Shown here in pieces: positions 20,982 through 31,910 of a stretch of 64,000 nt of DNA. The notes beneath the pieces are model-generated. The model saw only the letters and a program-made list of their open reading frames with translations, searched no databases and had not been told where the DNA came from. Position 1 is the stretch's first letter. Each line of letters begins with the position of its first letter. Source of the DNA: Prionace glauca (taxonomy: Eukaryota; Chordata; Chondrichthyes; Carcharhiniformes; Carcharhinidae); the NCBI GenBank assembly GCA_037974335.1, contig CM075760.1, positions 14,936,059-15,000,058 on the forward strand. The letters are read 5' to 3'. A program made the translations under genes and the position numbers.

Positions 20982-23244
20982 AGTCTGAAAGCGCAGTAAT
21001 AGCGGCCAGCGTCAGTCAGCTGCAGGCTCGAGATGGTTAAAGTAGTTAATTTAGCCGAGGTCTGGAGTTCAGCAGAGAAACGGGATCCAAAACCTTCCCC
21101 TCTGTCTTCTTCTGTATTCCAGGACCTTTTCAATATAATGAACTGCAAATCTTTCTGTGGTTGCTGTCTGTACCAATATAAGATGTAGTCACTTGCTGTA
21201 GTGAACATAGAACATAGAACATAGAACATAGAACATTACAGCGCAGAACTGGCCCTTCGGCCCACGATGTTGCGCCGACCAGTTAGAAAACAATGACCCA
21301 CTAGCCTAAACCAATCCCTTTTCATCCATATACCTATCCACAGATCTTTTAAACGCCCCCAAACTAGGTGCATTTACAACTGCAGCTGGCAGGGCATTCC
21401 AGTCCCTCACCACCCTCTGGGTAAAGAACCTACCCCTGACATCTGTCCTATAACTACCCCCCCTTAATTTAAAATCGTGCCCCCTCGTGCTAGCTTTCTC
21501 CATCCTAGGAAAAAGGCTATCACTATCTACCCTGTCTAAACCTCTAATCATCTTATATGTTTCAATGAGATCCCCTCTTAGCCGCCTTCTTTCCAGCGAA
21601 AACAACCCCAAATCTCTCAATCTCTCCTCATAGGATCTCCCCTCCATACCAGGCAACATCCTGGTAAACCTCCTCTGCACCCTCTCCAAAGCCTCTACAT
21701 CCTTCCTGTAATGTGGGGACCAGAACTGCACACAAAACTCCAAGTGCGGCCGCACCAGAGATGTGTACAGTTGCATCATGACGCTGCGACTCCTAAATTC
21801 AATCCCCCTACCAATAAACGCCAAAACTCCGTATGCCTTCTTAACAACCTCATCTACTTGATTCCCAACTTTCAGGGATCTATGTACACATACACCTAGA
21901 TCCCTCTGCTCCTCCACACTATTCAAAGTCCTCCCGTTAGCACTATACTCAACACATCTGTTATTCCTACCGAAATGAATTACCTCACACTTCTCCACAT
22001 TAAACTCCATCCGCCACCTCTCAGCCCAGCTCTGCAACCTTTCTAAGTCATCCTGCAAACTATGACACCCTTCCTCACAATCTACCACACCTCCGACTTT
22101 GGTGTCATCAGCAAACTTACTAATCCACCCAACTATACCCTCATCCAGATCATTAATAAACATTACAAACAGCAGTGGCCCCAAAACAGATCCCTGAGGC
22201 ACACCACTTGTAACCGAACTCCATGACGAATATTTCCCATCAACCACCACTCTCTGTCTCCTATCTGCTAGCCAATTCCTGATCCAATTACCTAGATCAC
22301 CCCCAATCCCATACATCTGCATTTTCTGCAGAAGCCTACCATGGTGAACCTTATCAAACGCCTTGCTAAAATCCATATACACCACATCAACTGCCTTACC
22401 CCTATCCACCTCCTTGGTAACTTTCTCAAAGAACTCGATAAGGTTAGTAAGGCATGACCTACCCGCTACAAAACCATGCTGACTGTCTCTAATCAACTCA
22501 TTACTTTCCAAATAGCTATAAATCCTGTCTCTAATAATCCTTTCCAAAACCTTACCCACCACAGAAGTAAGACTCACCGGTCTATAATTCCCAGGGAAGT
22601 CCCTTCTCCCCTTCTTAAACAATGGGACAACATTTGCTGTCCTCCAATCTTCTGGTACTATACCAGAGACTAACGACGACCTGAAGATCAGAGCCAGAGG
22701 CTCCGCAATCACCCCTCTTGCCTCCCAAAGAATCCTAGGGTAAATCCCATCTGGACCAGGGGACTTATCTATTTTCAATCCCTCTAAAATATCCAGCACA
22801 TCCCCCGTATCAACTGCAATACTATCTATTTCACACCCCTGCACCCCAGTGTCCTCCTCAGCTACATTCCTGTCCCCTTGCGTGAACACCGAAGTGCTGT
22901 AGGTACATCCGATAGTCACCGTTTCACCTTCTCTCCTCTTTAAAGACTGAGGCTGAGAAACAGAATCTCCAGCACTCGGATCTGGAACGTGTTCAAGAAG
23001 AAGAAAAAAAGAATGATATGTTGGATGTGCTGCTGAAATGATATTAACACTTTACACTCCAAGCGACAGAACTGGAATGATGAAGTAAAAATAAATAAAG
23101 GCGGAATTACTCAGCATCGACAGGAAACATCACTGCAGAGAAGCAGAGTTAATGTTTCAGATCGCGATAACATTTAACCAGATTGGAGTCATCCTTACTG
23201 ATAAGAAACAGCCCGAACACAATGCAGACAGTGAGGAACTCCAT
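20982..23244 (-). pseudogene. TCR V segment split by a LINE insertion
   Basis: Leader exon 23199-23244 (ATG GAG TTC CTC ACT...) and a V exon whose 5' part is 22897-22981 (ending TIGCTYSTS) and 3' part 20982-21203 (YILYWYRQQPQ to TDAGRYYCAF). Cys23, Trp41 and Cys104 are all present. Between the parts lies a 1.69-kb CR1-like LINE. Removing it and one copy of the AGTG target duplication leaves a V exon of exactly 307 nt, the length of the sister V at 1776-2082. The V was therefore intact until the insertion. It cannot encode a V domain now. Confidence 0.92.
21204..22892 (-). mobile_element. Young 5'-truncated CR1-like LINE inside a V exon
   Basis: One open frame of about 510 codons runs through the element. 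It includes SPGPDGIYPRI, reverse transcriptase motif A region VYMDFSKAFDKVHHGRL, GSVLGPLLFVMFINDLDEG and the catalytic FADD in KFADDTKVGG, then the C-terminal LERRRLRGDLIETYKMIRG and WNALPAAVVNAPSLGAF. The 3' end is a GAACATA-type heptanucleotide tail (21204-21236 on the plus strand). The 5' end starts inside ORF2, and AGTG flanks both ends (21200-21203 and 22893-22896). The long open frame indicates a recent insertion. A longer relative lies at 47955-50880. Confidence 0.93.
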
Positions 23245-23489
23245 GGCGGCTGCAGAGCCCGGGGCTGTGACTAACCTTTAAAACTCCAAGCTCTGCCGGA
23301 ACAGAATCTGTTTTTAACGTCACTTTCTGATCTCAAACTTCCCCTCCAATCAACAATTTACAATCTACCCGTCATAGATTGAGATAAGATTTCAATGAGT
23401 TTCAGTGATGGGCTGAAGCTCTTTAACCAACTGTATTAAATGTCTGAAAGTGGAGGTAGTCACTGAGTGTGTGGTGTGAGGGAAGAATC

Positions 23490-24455
23490 AGCTTCGCTGA
23501 TAAGATATCGGAGCAGAGTTAGGCCATTCGGCCCATCCTGTCCATTGCACCATTCAATCATGGCCGAAATGTTTAAAATCCCTACAGAATCATAACATCA
23601 CTACAGTTCACAAGGAGGCCATTCGGCCCATCGAGTCTGAACCTTCCTCAATCCTGAACCGAGCACGACAAAGATGTTCGGGTTAGGTTGATTGGCCACG
23701 CTAAATTACCCCTTAATGTCAGGAGGATTAGGAGCTAAATATGTGGGGTTATGTGGCTAGCACAGGACCTGGGTGGGATTGTTGCCGGTGCAGGCTTCAT
23801 AGGCCAAATGTCCTCCTTCTGCACTGTAGGGTTCTATCCAACGATTCAACCCCACCCAGGCTCCATCCCAGTAGCGCCACATATTTACCCTGCTAACTCC
23901 CTGTCGCTCGGGTCAACTTGTCATTGCCAACCAACCTAACCCGCATATTTTCGGACTGTGAGAGGAAACCAGAGCACCTGGACGAAACCCACGCAGACAT
24001 GGGGAGAATCTCCGTGCAGACAGTCACCCCAGACTGAAATCGGACCCGGGTCCCTGGCGCTGTGAGGCAGCGATGTTAATCACTGTGCCACAGTGACGCC
24101 CCTGTGGGGTTTCTCAACCCCATTCTCCCACCCCGTCACCATAATCTTTGATCCCTTCACCAATCAGGAACCTGTCGATCTCTGTCTTGAATAAACTCAA
24201 TGACCGAGCCTCCACAGCTTTCTGAGGAAAGGAATTCCGCAGATTCACCACCCTCTGGCTGAAGAAATTCCTCTATATCTAGATTCAAACGGGCCGTCAT
24301 TTTACTCTGAGGCTGTGCGCTCGGATCCTTGTCTCTCTTACTAATGGAAACATCTTCCTCGCACCCACTATATCCAGGCCTTTCAGTATTCTATAAGTTT
24401 CAAAGAGGTCCCCCTTCATCCCTCTAATCTCCTTCGAATACAAACCCAGAGTCCC
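23490..24455 (-). mobile_element. SINE (about 23590-24105) nested in a LINE 3' end
   Basis: The same nest as at 2605-3310: LINE 3' end at 23490-23585, minus-strand SINE, then LINE ORF2 C-terminal sequence 24110-24455 ('ccgcagattcaccaccctctg'). Sharing the insertion point with the other V unit shows the nest is older than the duplication. Confidence 0.75.
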
Positions 24456-24639
24456 CGGATGGTTGCAGTTTTACTTGATCGGTTTAAATCTCTCACGTTG
24501 AATGTTTTTGTTATCCTTTATGTCGGCTTGTGACGGCTTCTCAAGAACATTAATCTCATTGTCATGTGCGTGACCTGTTCACACTGAACCCTTCTTTCTG
24601 AACGGTAGATTTCCTAGGGTTGTGACTATGAATAAAACA

Positions 24640-25400
24640 ATATATGGATTTGGATGCAGATCCCCTGAGAGACACAAATGCAGCCACAAAGAAACATACA
24701 AGCTAAGAAATGGAGATAAACGAATGGAAAGGTAGTGAGTGAATCAAAGGCCGGCATAGTGATAGAAGAAGAAAGATAGGTAGAAAGGAACAGGTGGAGA
24801 TGCGGAGAGATAAACACGAGGAAAGGAAATGACAGAAATGAGGCAGTGACAGGGAGATAAATAGTAGACCGACATTGAGATAAATGAGGGAGAGACGGGG
24901 ACAGCAAGGGAAATGGATGATGATACGGTGAATCAAACGGGTCAGAGCGGCACCATGGCGCATTGGTTAGCACTGATGCATCACAGCGGCAGCGAGCCGG
25001 GCTCAATCTGAACCTCGGATCACTGTCGGTCTGCACCTTCTCCCCGTGTCTGCGTGGTTTTCTCCGGGTGCTCCGGTTTCCTCCCACAGTTCAAAAACGT
25101 GCTGGTTAGTTGCATTGGCCGTGCTAAATTCTCCCTCAGTGTACCCAAACAGGTACCAGAGTGTGGCGACGAGGACATTTTCACAGTAACTTCATTGCAG
25201 TGTTAATGTAAGCACACGTGTGACAGTAAGTAAATAAAGTATAAACTAGACGGGAACAGTTGCAGATCTGTAGACATACTACAGAGGGAGACAAAGAGAG
25301 GCAAAAGAACAGGCGGCAACAGAAACAGAGCTGAACATTTAGTCGAAAGGAAAATAATCATCGATTTAACTAAAGAGTGTAATCGGTACATTGTGAAATG
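24640..25400. repeat. Purine-rich tract with an inserted SINE
   Basis: A/G-rich imperfect repeats (24640-24930 and 25247-25400) are interrupted by a plus-strand SINE at about 24945-25246. The SINE's 3' end ('cagtaacttcattgcagtg..taa') defines a second SINE subfamily, also seen at 37910 and 59469. A diverged uninterrupted copy of the purine tract lies at 31020-31400 in the same orientation. Confidence 0.6.
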
Positions 25401-25765
25401 TATTCATTTTCTACAAACTGTGTCTCAACCAACAACACGTTCTAATCATATAGATACTATGCACCAGCTGTGATAAATGGGACACAGAGAGTGGAGATTG
25501 AGAATGTTTTGCTCATCAATTTAGATAGACAGGAAAATATCATGAAAATACAAAACGTGAGTGAGGGCGTAATAAATTGATTTGCAGTATAAATGATAGT
25601 TAGAACAAACCTAATGCAATTCCTCTGTTACTGCTCATCGGCTCATGTTGAATGTTGTGCTGTGTTATTTTAGTAACAGCCTGAACTCTCAGCCGAAATA
25701 ACTGTTTCTGTTTATCAGTGCGGGCGCGCCCTCTGCTGATCACTGACTGGAACTCCCAGTCTGGG

Positions 25766-25804
25766 GTTTTTGTCCGGAGTTCGCTGTATCTCTGCACCAG
25801 TGTG
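25766..25804 (-). other. V recombination signal of a relic V
   Basis: Heptamer CACACTG (25798-25804), 23-bp spacer and nonamer GACAAAAAC (25766-25774), read on the minus strand. The signal is better preserved than its V exon. Confidence 0.75.
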
Positions 25805-25945
25805 GGCTTCATGGCACAGAAATACACGGCGCTGTCAGAGAGAAGGGTTCCGGCGATATTTAGAAGTACCGTTTTGTTTCCTTTGTGCAAAACAACAGAA
25901 AATGTCCAGAGAGGTTTGCTACGGTATTACCAGGTATGAGCGGGT
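25805..25945 (-). pseudogene. V segment relic, FR3 end only
   Basis: On the minus strand HKGNKTVLLNIAGTLLSDSA followed by VYFCAMKPT is a clear V FR3 end with Cys104, directly followed by an RSS. Upstream the frame is lost and no FR1, CDR1 or Trp41 was found, nor a leader. A more decayed relative may lie at 45470-45740. Confidence 0.75.
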
Positions 25946-26387
25946 TTTCTGGATGAGCAGTAGGGTACTGATGCTGGATTTGTATCTACTGAATTTCGAA
26001 CATCGAGAGATAACTTTCTGGAAGCCTTAAAACCCAAAGGGGTATTAATGGTGTGGATGTGGAACGGATATTTCCTCTTCCTCGTATTGTACCTGTACCA
26101 GATATTTCTAGGTCTTTTTCTTTCTCAGACTATCTACATATCTGGGCTCTTTGTCCTGCGTTGGTTTTAATATTGTTGCACTGTCCACGGGAGGGCGCTC
26201 TCTGATCACTTACCAAACATCACAGTCGCCTTCTGCAGTGAGTGACTTTTTGCAGATATAAAAATGGGCGAGGAAAATAAATCCCAGCCAATCGCATCAC
26301 ACCTTGCTAACGCTTTCAATTTCTCACATTCTAGGTCCCGTTCAGACAGAGATCACTCTCCCTAATTCTGGAGCTCAGATTGGAACC

Positions 26388-26859
26388 ATGGCGGTGAAAA
26401 TGTTCCTCACCCTGGTTATTGCTCTGATCCCAGGTCAGTGATTCTGATCATACATTGTAAAGTATATTTCAACCGTTGTACAATTTCCCTTTCCCAGCCC
26501 TGTGTGACTTTGTCTCCTAACCCGCTTTGTATCCGATATTTATTTTCAGAGATGAACTATGGAGACTCAGTTTCCCAGTCAAAACCAAGAGTTGGAGCAG
26601 CAGAGGGTGACGATTCAGCAATACCCTGCAGTTACTCACTATCGAGTTCAGCTATACAACATTACCTGTTCTGGTATCGCCAGTATCCACACCGAGCTCC
26701 TCAGTATCTGCTCAGAGCCGATAGTTATGGGTTTAACGAGACGGCTCCCGGCTTTGAGCATTTCAGCGGGAATCTCAACAAGACACAAAGCACTTTTCAC
26801 TTGTCAATGAAAGGTTTGAAGATGACAGACAGCGCCGTGTATTACTGTGCACTGAGACC
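26388..26859 (+). CDS. TCR V segment, apparently functional
   Basis: Leader exon 26388-26433 (MAVKMFLTLVIALIP, donor GTCAGT) and V exon 26550-26859 after a TATTTTCAG acceptor. The mature domain reads YGDSVSQSKPRVGAAEGDD, with Cys23 in AIPCSYS, Trp41 in YLFWYRQYPHRAPQYLL, and Cys104 in MTDSAVYYCALRP. No stop or frameshift. It would give the antigen-binding V domain of a TCR chain after joining to J. Orientation is plus, opposite to the first two V segments. Its closest relative here is the minus-strand V at 62582-63056, with which it shares the framework RADSYGFNETAPGFEHFSGN. Confidence 0.92.
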
Positions 26860-26898
26860 CATAGTGAATGAAGCTCCCATGGGCCTCATACAAAAACT
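26860..26898 (+). other. V recombination signal, 23-bp spacer
   Basis: Heptamer CATAGTG (26860-26866), one change from CACAGTG, a 23-bp spacer and consensus nonamer ACAAAAACT (26890-26898). Confidence 0.88.
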
Positions 26899-27077
26899 AA
26901 AGCAGGTCGATAATCAAGTGTTCTGTGTCAGGAAAAAAAAAGAGTCGGAACTAATCGAAAATGCGCAGAAAATGAAGGGGATAATACAATTTAACGATAT
27001 TCCCCGCAGAGCTCACCCATTATCACTACTGTGAATTGTCACACTTGGCGATCATATTATTCCCGGATCAAATCCAA

Positions 27078-27382
27078 TCATAGAACATAGAACACTACAG
27101 CACAAACAGGCCCTCCGGCCCACAAGTTGCGCCGATCATATCCATACCTACCAGGCCTATCTATAACTCTCAATCCCATTAAATCTTACGTACTCATCCA
27201 GAAGTCTCTTAAAAGACCCCAGCGAGTTCGCCTCTACCATCACCGACGGCAACCGATTCCACTCACTCACCACCCTCTGAGTGAAAAACTCCAGACAGGC
27301 AATGACCCGAGGTTGGAATTGAAGCCGGGTGCCTGGGACTGTGAGGCAGCAATGCTAAACATTGTGCCATCCTATCGCCCAT
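27078..27382 (-). mobile_element. LINE 3' end joined to a SINE head fragment
   Basis: 27078-27290 is the 3' end of a GAACATA-tailed CR1-like LINE (minus). 27290-27382 is the tRNA-like head part of a minus-strand SINE ('ggttggaattgaagccgg', 'aaacattgtgccatcc'). Both are truncated. Confidence 0.6.
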
Positions 27383-27617
27383 AAATGATTAAATGAATTT
27401 CATGTTTACCCTGATTTAGGAAAAAAAATCCGCCTTAAGAAAGATTGATGGAGTGAATTCTGAGAAAAGCGGTTAATGAGGCAGAATAACTGATTATGTG
27501 GGTGAGAGTAGAGAGAGGGCAAGGAATTTAGAAATACGTTTACGGCCAGGGAAGGAATGAGATTGGAAACAACTATATTAAATCATTAACTAACTATGAT
27601 TGGTTCAATGGTTACCG

Positions 27618-27941
27618 GGCGGCCTGGTGCCACAGTGGTGAGCACTGCTGTCTCACAGTGTCAGGCACCGGGATCAATTCCGGCTTCGGATCACTTCCTG
27701 TATGAAGTTTGTATGTTCTTCCCTTGTCTACGTGTGTTTCCTTTGAGTGCTCCTGTTCCCTCCCACAATCCAAAGATGTGAAGGTTAGATTGATTGGCCA
27801 CGCTAAATTGACACTAGTGTCAGGAGATACGCAGAGTAAAATACACGGGGTTGCTGGACTGGGGCCTGGGCGGAATTGTGGCCGGTGCAAATTCGATGGG
27901 ACGAATGGCCTCCGTCTGTACTGCAGGGATTTTATGATTCG
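27618..27941 (+). mobile_element. tRNA-derived SINE at an inversion breakpoint
   Basis: Nearly full-length SINE from GGGCGGCCTGGTGCCACAGTGG to ATTTTATGATTC. Its 3' half, with the same downstream junction, is repeated in inverted orientation at 30643-30783, where it is cut off inside the element. Confidence 0.8.
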
Positions 27942-27945
27942 CAGT

Positions 27946-27973
27946 TGATGTCAGCTCAGGGAGGTGAGCCAAT
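27946..27973 (+). promoter_or_regulatory. CRE-like and CCAAT motifs of V promoter
   Basis: TGATGTCA (27946-27953) and CCAAT (27969-27973) lie about 130-160 bp before the V leader at 28105. A CRE-like element is a known feature of TCR V promoters. Equivalent motifs precede the related V segments at 30473 and 61639. Confidence 0.5.
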
Positions 27974-28104
27974 CGCAGCTCTGAGAAACGCCCCCAGTTT
28001 CCTAATAATTGAAGCTGCCTTAGATCTGAGTTCACTCTGTGATATAAGACTCGAGGCAGCAACATATTTTAACAGTTTCGCTGCTTACTGTCCAATCAGG
28101 AACG

Positions 28105-28534
28105 ATGTGTCCCCTGTGTGTTTTACTGATAATAATGGCCATGCTGCCCGGTGAGTCTGAACTCAAATCCTCAGTGTATCATGGTTATATTTGTTCACAG
28201 ATTTCTTACACATTTTATATTTTATTGCAGGAATCAGTGGCCAAAATTCAGTTTCCCAGCCGCCTGAATTAACGGTTCAGGAAAGATTGAACGTTACAGT
28301 GAATTGTAATTACACTACGGAATATGCTTCCCCAAGTCTTTTCTGGTACGTTCAGTACCCCGGTGAAGCTCCGAGATATTTACTGAAGAAATATGGTGCG
28401 GGTAGCGGAGAAACGTCTCCAGATTTCCGAGCCCGGTTTTCTGCTGATTTGGACAAGGAGAAGAAAACATTTCCTTTAACTATCACCGGGGTCCGTGTCT
28501 CTGACTCTGCCGTGTATTACTGTGCGCTGAGCCC
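28105..28534 (+). CDS. TCR V segment, apparently functional
   Basis: Leader exon 28105-28150 (MCPLCVLLIIMAMLP, donor GTGAGT) and V exon 28231-28534 after TTTATTGCAG. The domain has SVSQPPELTVQ, Cys23 in VTVNCNYTTE, Trp41 in [16 protein letters not shown], and Cys104 in VSDSAVYYCALSP. The frame is clean throughout. It is the left-arm member of a small inverted duplication. The right-arm counterpart is at 30040-30473, and a third family member, disrupted by a LINE, is at 60843-61639. Confidence 0.92.
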
Positions 28535-28573
28535 CACACTGTTACAGAGGCACAGTCCGCCCGTACAAAAACC
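28535..28573 (+). other. V recombination signal, 23-bp spacer
   Basis: Heptamer CACACTG (28535-28541), 23-bp spacer and nonamer ACAAAAACC (28565-28573). Confidence 0.88.
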
Positions 28574-29168
28574 TGCATTGGCACTCTCACCTCCTCTCAC
28601 TGAATCAGATCTGTGACCTGGATTGTGAACTGTTAATATAAGCAAAACAAATAGCATAACGAAGGGTTAGCCCGAATGCTCTTTTTCCATGCTGCTGAAT
28701 ATTGTATTTTATATAAATTCCATTTTTATAGCTGTTTGGAGCAACTCTTGGAATGGAAAACTCTACCGCTGTTAACACAACATTAGCCAAAATGCATCTG
28801 CGTCCAATCTCAAAGACTAACTCCGGAAAATGGCCAACATTTGTCTCCATGCCCTCACGTCAAAGAGAGTGATATCTCCATTCGGTCGTGTAGCTTCTTC
28901 CAGTCCAGTTCATTGTTCTGAGAACAGATTCAAATAGTTCCTGCTCCTCTCTCTGACGTCATGGATTGGAGAACAAAGACACTCTGAGCTGATTGGATGA
29001 TTGGATGAAATATAGGACAAAGCAACCGTCAGTTGATTGGATGTCTCCTGCTGGCTCTGTCAGGAATGAACCAATCGGCAGTGAGGCCGGATATTACTCA
29101 ACATCTTCTGAACTCTGAACTAAAAGTTTTAACTCACTGAGCTCAGATCCAGCACCAACTCTGCCAAG

Positions 29169-29706
29169 ATGCTTAGTATTTACTCATTCATCTGTTAGTT
29201 TTTACTCATTCATCATAGCTGCAGCTTTCTTAACTGGTAAGTTCCCAATTTGTACAATCCCCAGCATGCTCGAGATACTCAGATAAAAATCTCCCCTTTT
29301 AATAGTTTTTCCTGTATTTGTAATGCATTCAATTACCCTGATCACATTTTTATCCCAACAAAGTGATGATAAAACGTTAAGTTTGTATTTCTATTCTTTT
29401 TTAGGTGTGAGTGGTGCAGTTTCTGTCTCCCAGGGTCCAGTTGTAGCGATGAAGAAAAATCGATATCCATGGACTTCAGCTAATCGACCACAGACAGTGC
29501 ATATTCTTCACAGCTATACCGCCGGACCCGGATAAAGCCCCCAAATTCTTGACTTCTTGACCTCCATCCATAACTACGGAGATGATTTCAGAGCAGAAGG
29601 CACGGGACTCGGATTTGTTTTTGCATCTATGAACACTTCGAAAAATGAGAAATTTCACCATCTGTGAGCTGTCGGACAGCGCGGTGTATTACTGCGGACC
29701 GAGAGG
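29169..29706 (+). pseudogene. Degenerate V segment
   Basis: A leader-like exon (29169-29236) carries a 22-nt internal duplication of the TTTACTCATTCATC stretch and an in-frame TAG. The V exon starts at 29405 after a TTTTTTAG acceptor (GVSGAVSVSQGPVV). The end reads SDSAVYYC-type sequence (GACAGCGCGGTGTATTACTG near 29670), but the middle is shifted and stopped. The signal is also decayed: CATTGTG at 29707 and an ACAAAAAC block at 29733 are only 19 bp apart. Confidence 0.8.
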
Positions 29707-29780
29707 CATTGTGAGAGGAACCAGAGACTGGTACAAAAACACTGCTGTGGAGTGACGAAGGGAATAGCGGGCATGCGTTA

Positions 29781-29860
29781 TTTTGTTGTGAAATTACAAT
29801 TCACTATAACGTTCAATCCTTCCTGGACCATTAATTCAGATGGGTCCTGGGAAACTAGAA
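29781..29860 (-). pseudogene. FR1 fragment of a V exon
   Basis: The minus strand reads VSQDPSELMVQEGLNVIVNC then NFTTK, the FR1 and CDR1 start of the same V family as 28105 and 30473. Nothing of FR2 or FR3 follows. Its position next to V 3' flank sequence suggests a recombination scar. Confidence 0.7.
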
Positions 29861-30000
29861 TTTATGTAGAATGACACATTGAGCACGATGGAAAGAGAGC
29901 ATTCGGGCTCACTCTTCGTTATGCTATTGTTTTGCTTATATTAACAGTTCACAATCCAGGTCGCAAATCTGATTCAGTGAGAGGTGAGAATGCCTGTGTA

Positions 30001-30039
30001 GGTTCTTGCATGGGCTGACTGTGCCTCTGTAACAGTGTG
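30001..30039 (-). other. V recombination signal with weak nonamer
   Basis: Heptamer CACACTG (30033-30039) and 23-bp spacer, but the nonamer at 30001-30009 reads GCAAGAACC, two changes from the arm partner's ACAAAAACC, including one inside the A-run. Recombination efficiency is probably reduced. Confidence 0.75.
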
Positions 30040-30473
30040 GGGCTCAGCGCACAGTAATACACGGCAGAGTCAGAGACACGGACCCCGGTGATAGTTAAAG
30101 GAACTGTTTTCTTGTCCTTGTCCAAATCAGCAGAAAACCGGGCTCGGAAACCTGGAGACGTTTCTCCGCCACCCGTGGGATATCTCTTTAGTAAATATTT
30201 CGGAGCTTCCCCGGGATACTGGATGTACCAGAAGAGATTTGGATAAGCATCTTTTGTTGTGTAATTACAATTCACTGTAACGTTCAATCCTTCCTGAACC
30301 GTTAAGTCAGGCGGCTGGGAAACTGAATCTTGGCCATTGATTCCTGCAACAAAGTGTGGAATGTGTGAGAAATCTAGGAGCAAATATAACCATGATACAG
30401 ACACTCAGTATTTGAGGTCAGACTCACCGGGCAGCATGGCCATTATTATCAGTAAAACACACAGGGGACACAT
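30040..30473 (-). CDS. TCR V segment, open, weak RSS
   Basis: Leader exon 30428-30473 (same MCPLCVLLIIMAMLP as at 28105) and V exon 30040-30343. Cys23 lies in VTVNCNYTTKD, Trp41 in [16 protein letters not shown], and Cys104 in VSDSAVYYCALSP. The frame is intact and most differences from the left-arm copy fall in CDR1, CDR2 and nearby positions. It is the right-arm member of the inverted duplication, so the two V segments point toward each other. Confidence 0.9.
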
Positions 30474-31019
30474 GGTTCCTGACTGGACAGTAAGCAGCGA
30501 CAATATCTGAAATATGTTGTTGCCCCTAGTTTTATATCACAGAGTGAACTCAGATCAAAGGCAGCTTCAATTATTAGGAAACTGGGAGGCGTTACTCAGT
30601 GCTGCGATTGGCTCATCTCCCTAAGCTGACATCAATGCGAATCATAAAATCCCTACAGTGCAAAAGGAGACCATTCGTCCCATCGAGTTTGCACTGGCCA
30701 CAATCCCACCCAGGCCCCATTCCTGCAACTCCGTGTATTTACCCTGCGTATCTCCTGACACTAGGGTGAATTTAGCATGGCCGATGTGGAAACGTTGATT
30801 TTCTACACCGATCGACAGCTTGTTCTGCTTTAAAATGAATCGAAAATATTAAGAAACTGAAAGCAACTTTTGCAGCTCTGGGAAACGTTCCCTCTGCCCA
30901 ATTTTCATCGAATACACGAATGTGAAGATGTGCCTGCGAAATGTTTATCGTTTTGTAAATTAAAGGTACCGTGAGAGAAAAGTTGTCGAAAATGTTTTAA
31001 TATTTGACACGTAGTACGG

Positions 31020-31400
31020 AGAAAAACAACATAAAGATAAACAAATGAAAAGAGAATAAGTGAATCAAAAGCGAAGATCGCGGTCCATATCTAGTTATAG
31101 ATAGGGAAAAACAGACTGAGATTCAGGAGATAGACAAGAAGAAGTGAAATGATAGCAATGAGGGAGAAAGCGACGGATGAATAGTGGGGTAGGCAGGGAG
31201 AGGAAAGAGGAAGAGACGGGGGCAGGAAGGTAATTAGATGAAGACACGGTGAGGAAACGGGGGGGAGAACAAATGCAGATAATTTGAGACAGTGCAGATG
31301 GAGGAGCGAAGAAAGACAAGCGGACAGAAAACACGAGAGATAGTCGGTGAGAGAAACAAAGGAAGCAGAGAGAAACGCAATATCCGAAATGGAATTAGGA
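31020..31400. repeat. Purine-rich tract
   Basis: A/G-rich sequence similar to 24640-24930 plus 25247-25400, without the SINE found there. Open frames on its minus strand are compositional. Confidence 0.55.
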
Positions 31401-31760
31401 ATCCCAGAAGAAATAAAAATATCTTAATATAACCGAGTAAGGGATAAGAAAAGGTGATTTTCGGGATCCACTTGTCATTGTGCAGAAGTAGATCAGCAGC
31501 AGATCCGCAATGCCATTGGCCCCGCTGCAGTAAATACATAAACATGGTGAGACAGCTCCATCTGGTGGCGATCTGAGGTAAATGACCAATTATGGGAAAA
31601 CCACCGAATTCTCAACTTTCTGAAGCGGGTCGCTGCACGATTATGTCGCATTATTCTTGCACATATTTTTACTATTGTACCGCAGCTAACGTATACATGA
31701 GAGATCATCCCACCTTTATTTTAAACCCTGACGATCTTCTTTGTTTAGTGTAATATCCCA
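31401..31760. other. Anonymous sequence
   Basis: No V segment or repeat that I can support. Confidence 0.4.
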
Positions 31761-31774
31761 GTCATTCTGCTGAA

Positions 31775-31910
31775 AGACTGTGGAAGGAAACATGAGCACC
31801 CGGAGGAAACCCACGCAGACACAGGGAGAATGTGCAAACTCCGCACTGACAGTCACGCAAGACTGGAAATGAGCCAGGGTCCCTGACGCTTTGAAGCAGG
31901 GAGACCTGCG
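31775..31910 (-). mobile_element. SINE fragment
   Basis: Middle and head part of a minus-strand SINE ('cccggaggaaacccacgcag', 'acagggagaatgtgcaaac'). The 3' end is missing. Confidence 0.65.

Larger units (their letters stand above)
27796..28697 (+). repeat. Inverted duplication, left arm
   Basis: Contains the SINE 3' half, V promoter, V leader and exon, RSS and 3' flank. It pairs with the right arm 29878-30783 in reverse complement. The spacer 28698-29877 holds two V relics. Confidence 0.8.
29878..30783 (-). repeat. Inverted duplication, right arm
   Basis: Reverse-complement match to 27796-28697, including V, RSS, promoter and the 3' part of the same SINE (30643-30783). The match stops inside the SINE. 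Confidence 0.8.

Noticed and set aside
21306-22919. A 537-codon open frame as a host gene
   Set aside because: It is LINE ORF2 (reverse transcriptase with FADD). Its N-terminal residues are V-exon sequence read across the insertion boundary, not a real fusion protein.
24626-25087. A 153-residue frame on the minus strand
   Set aside because: It is the shadow of a purine-rich tract plus SINE sequence.
31440-31600. Possible V relic with a heptamer-like CATTGTG
   Set aside because: No framework residues or nonamer could be found.
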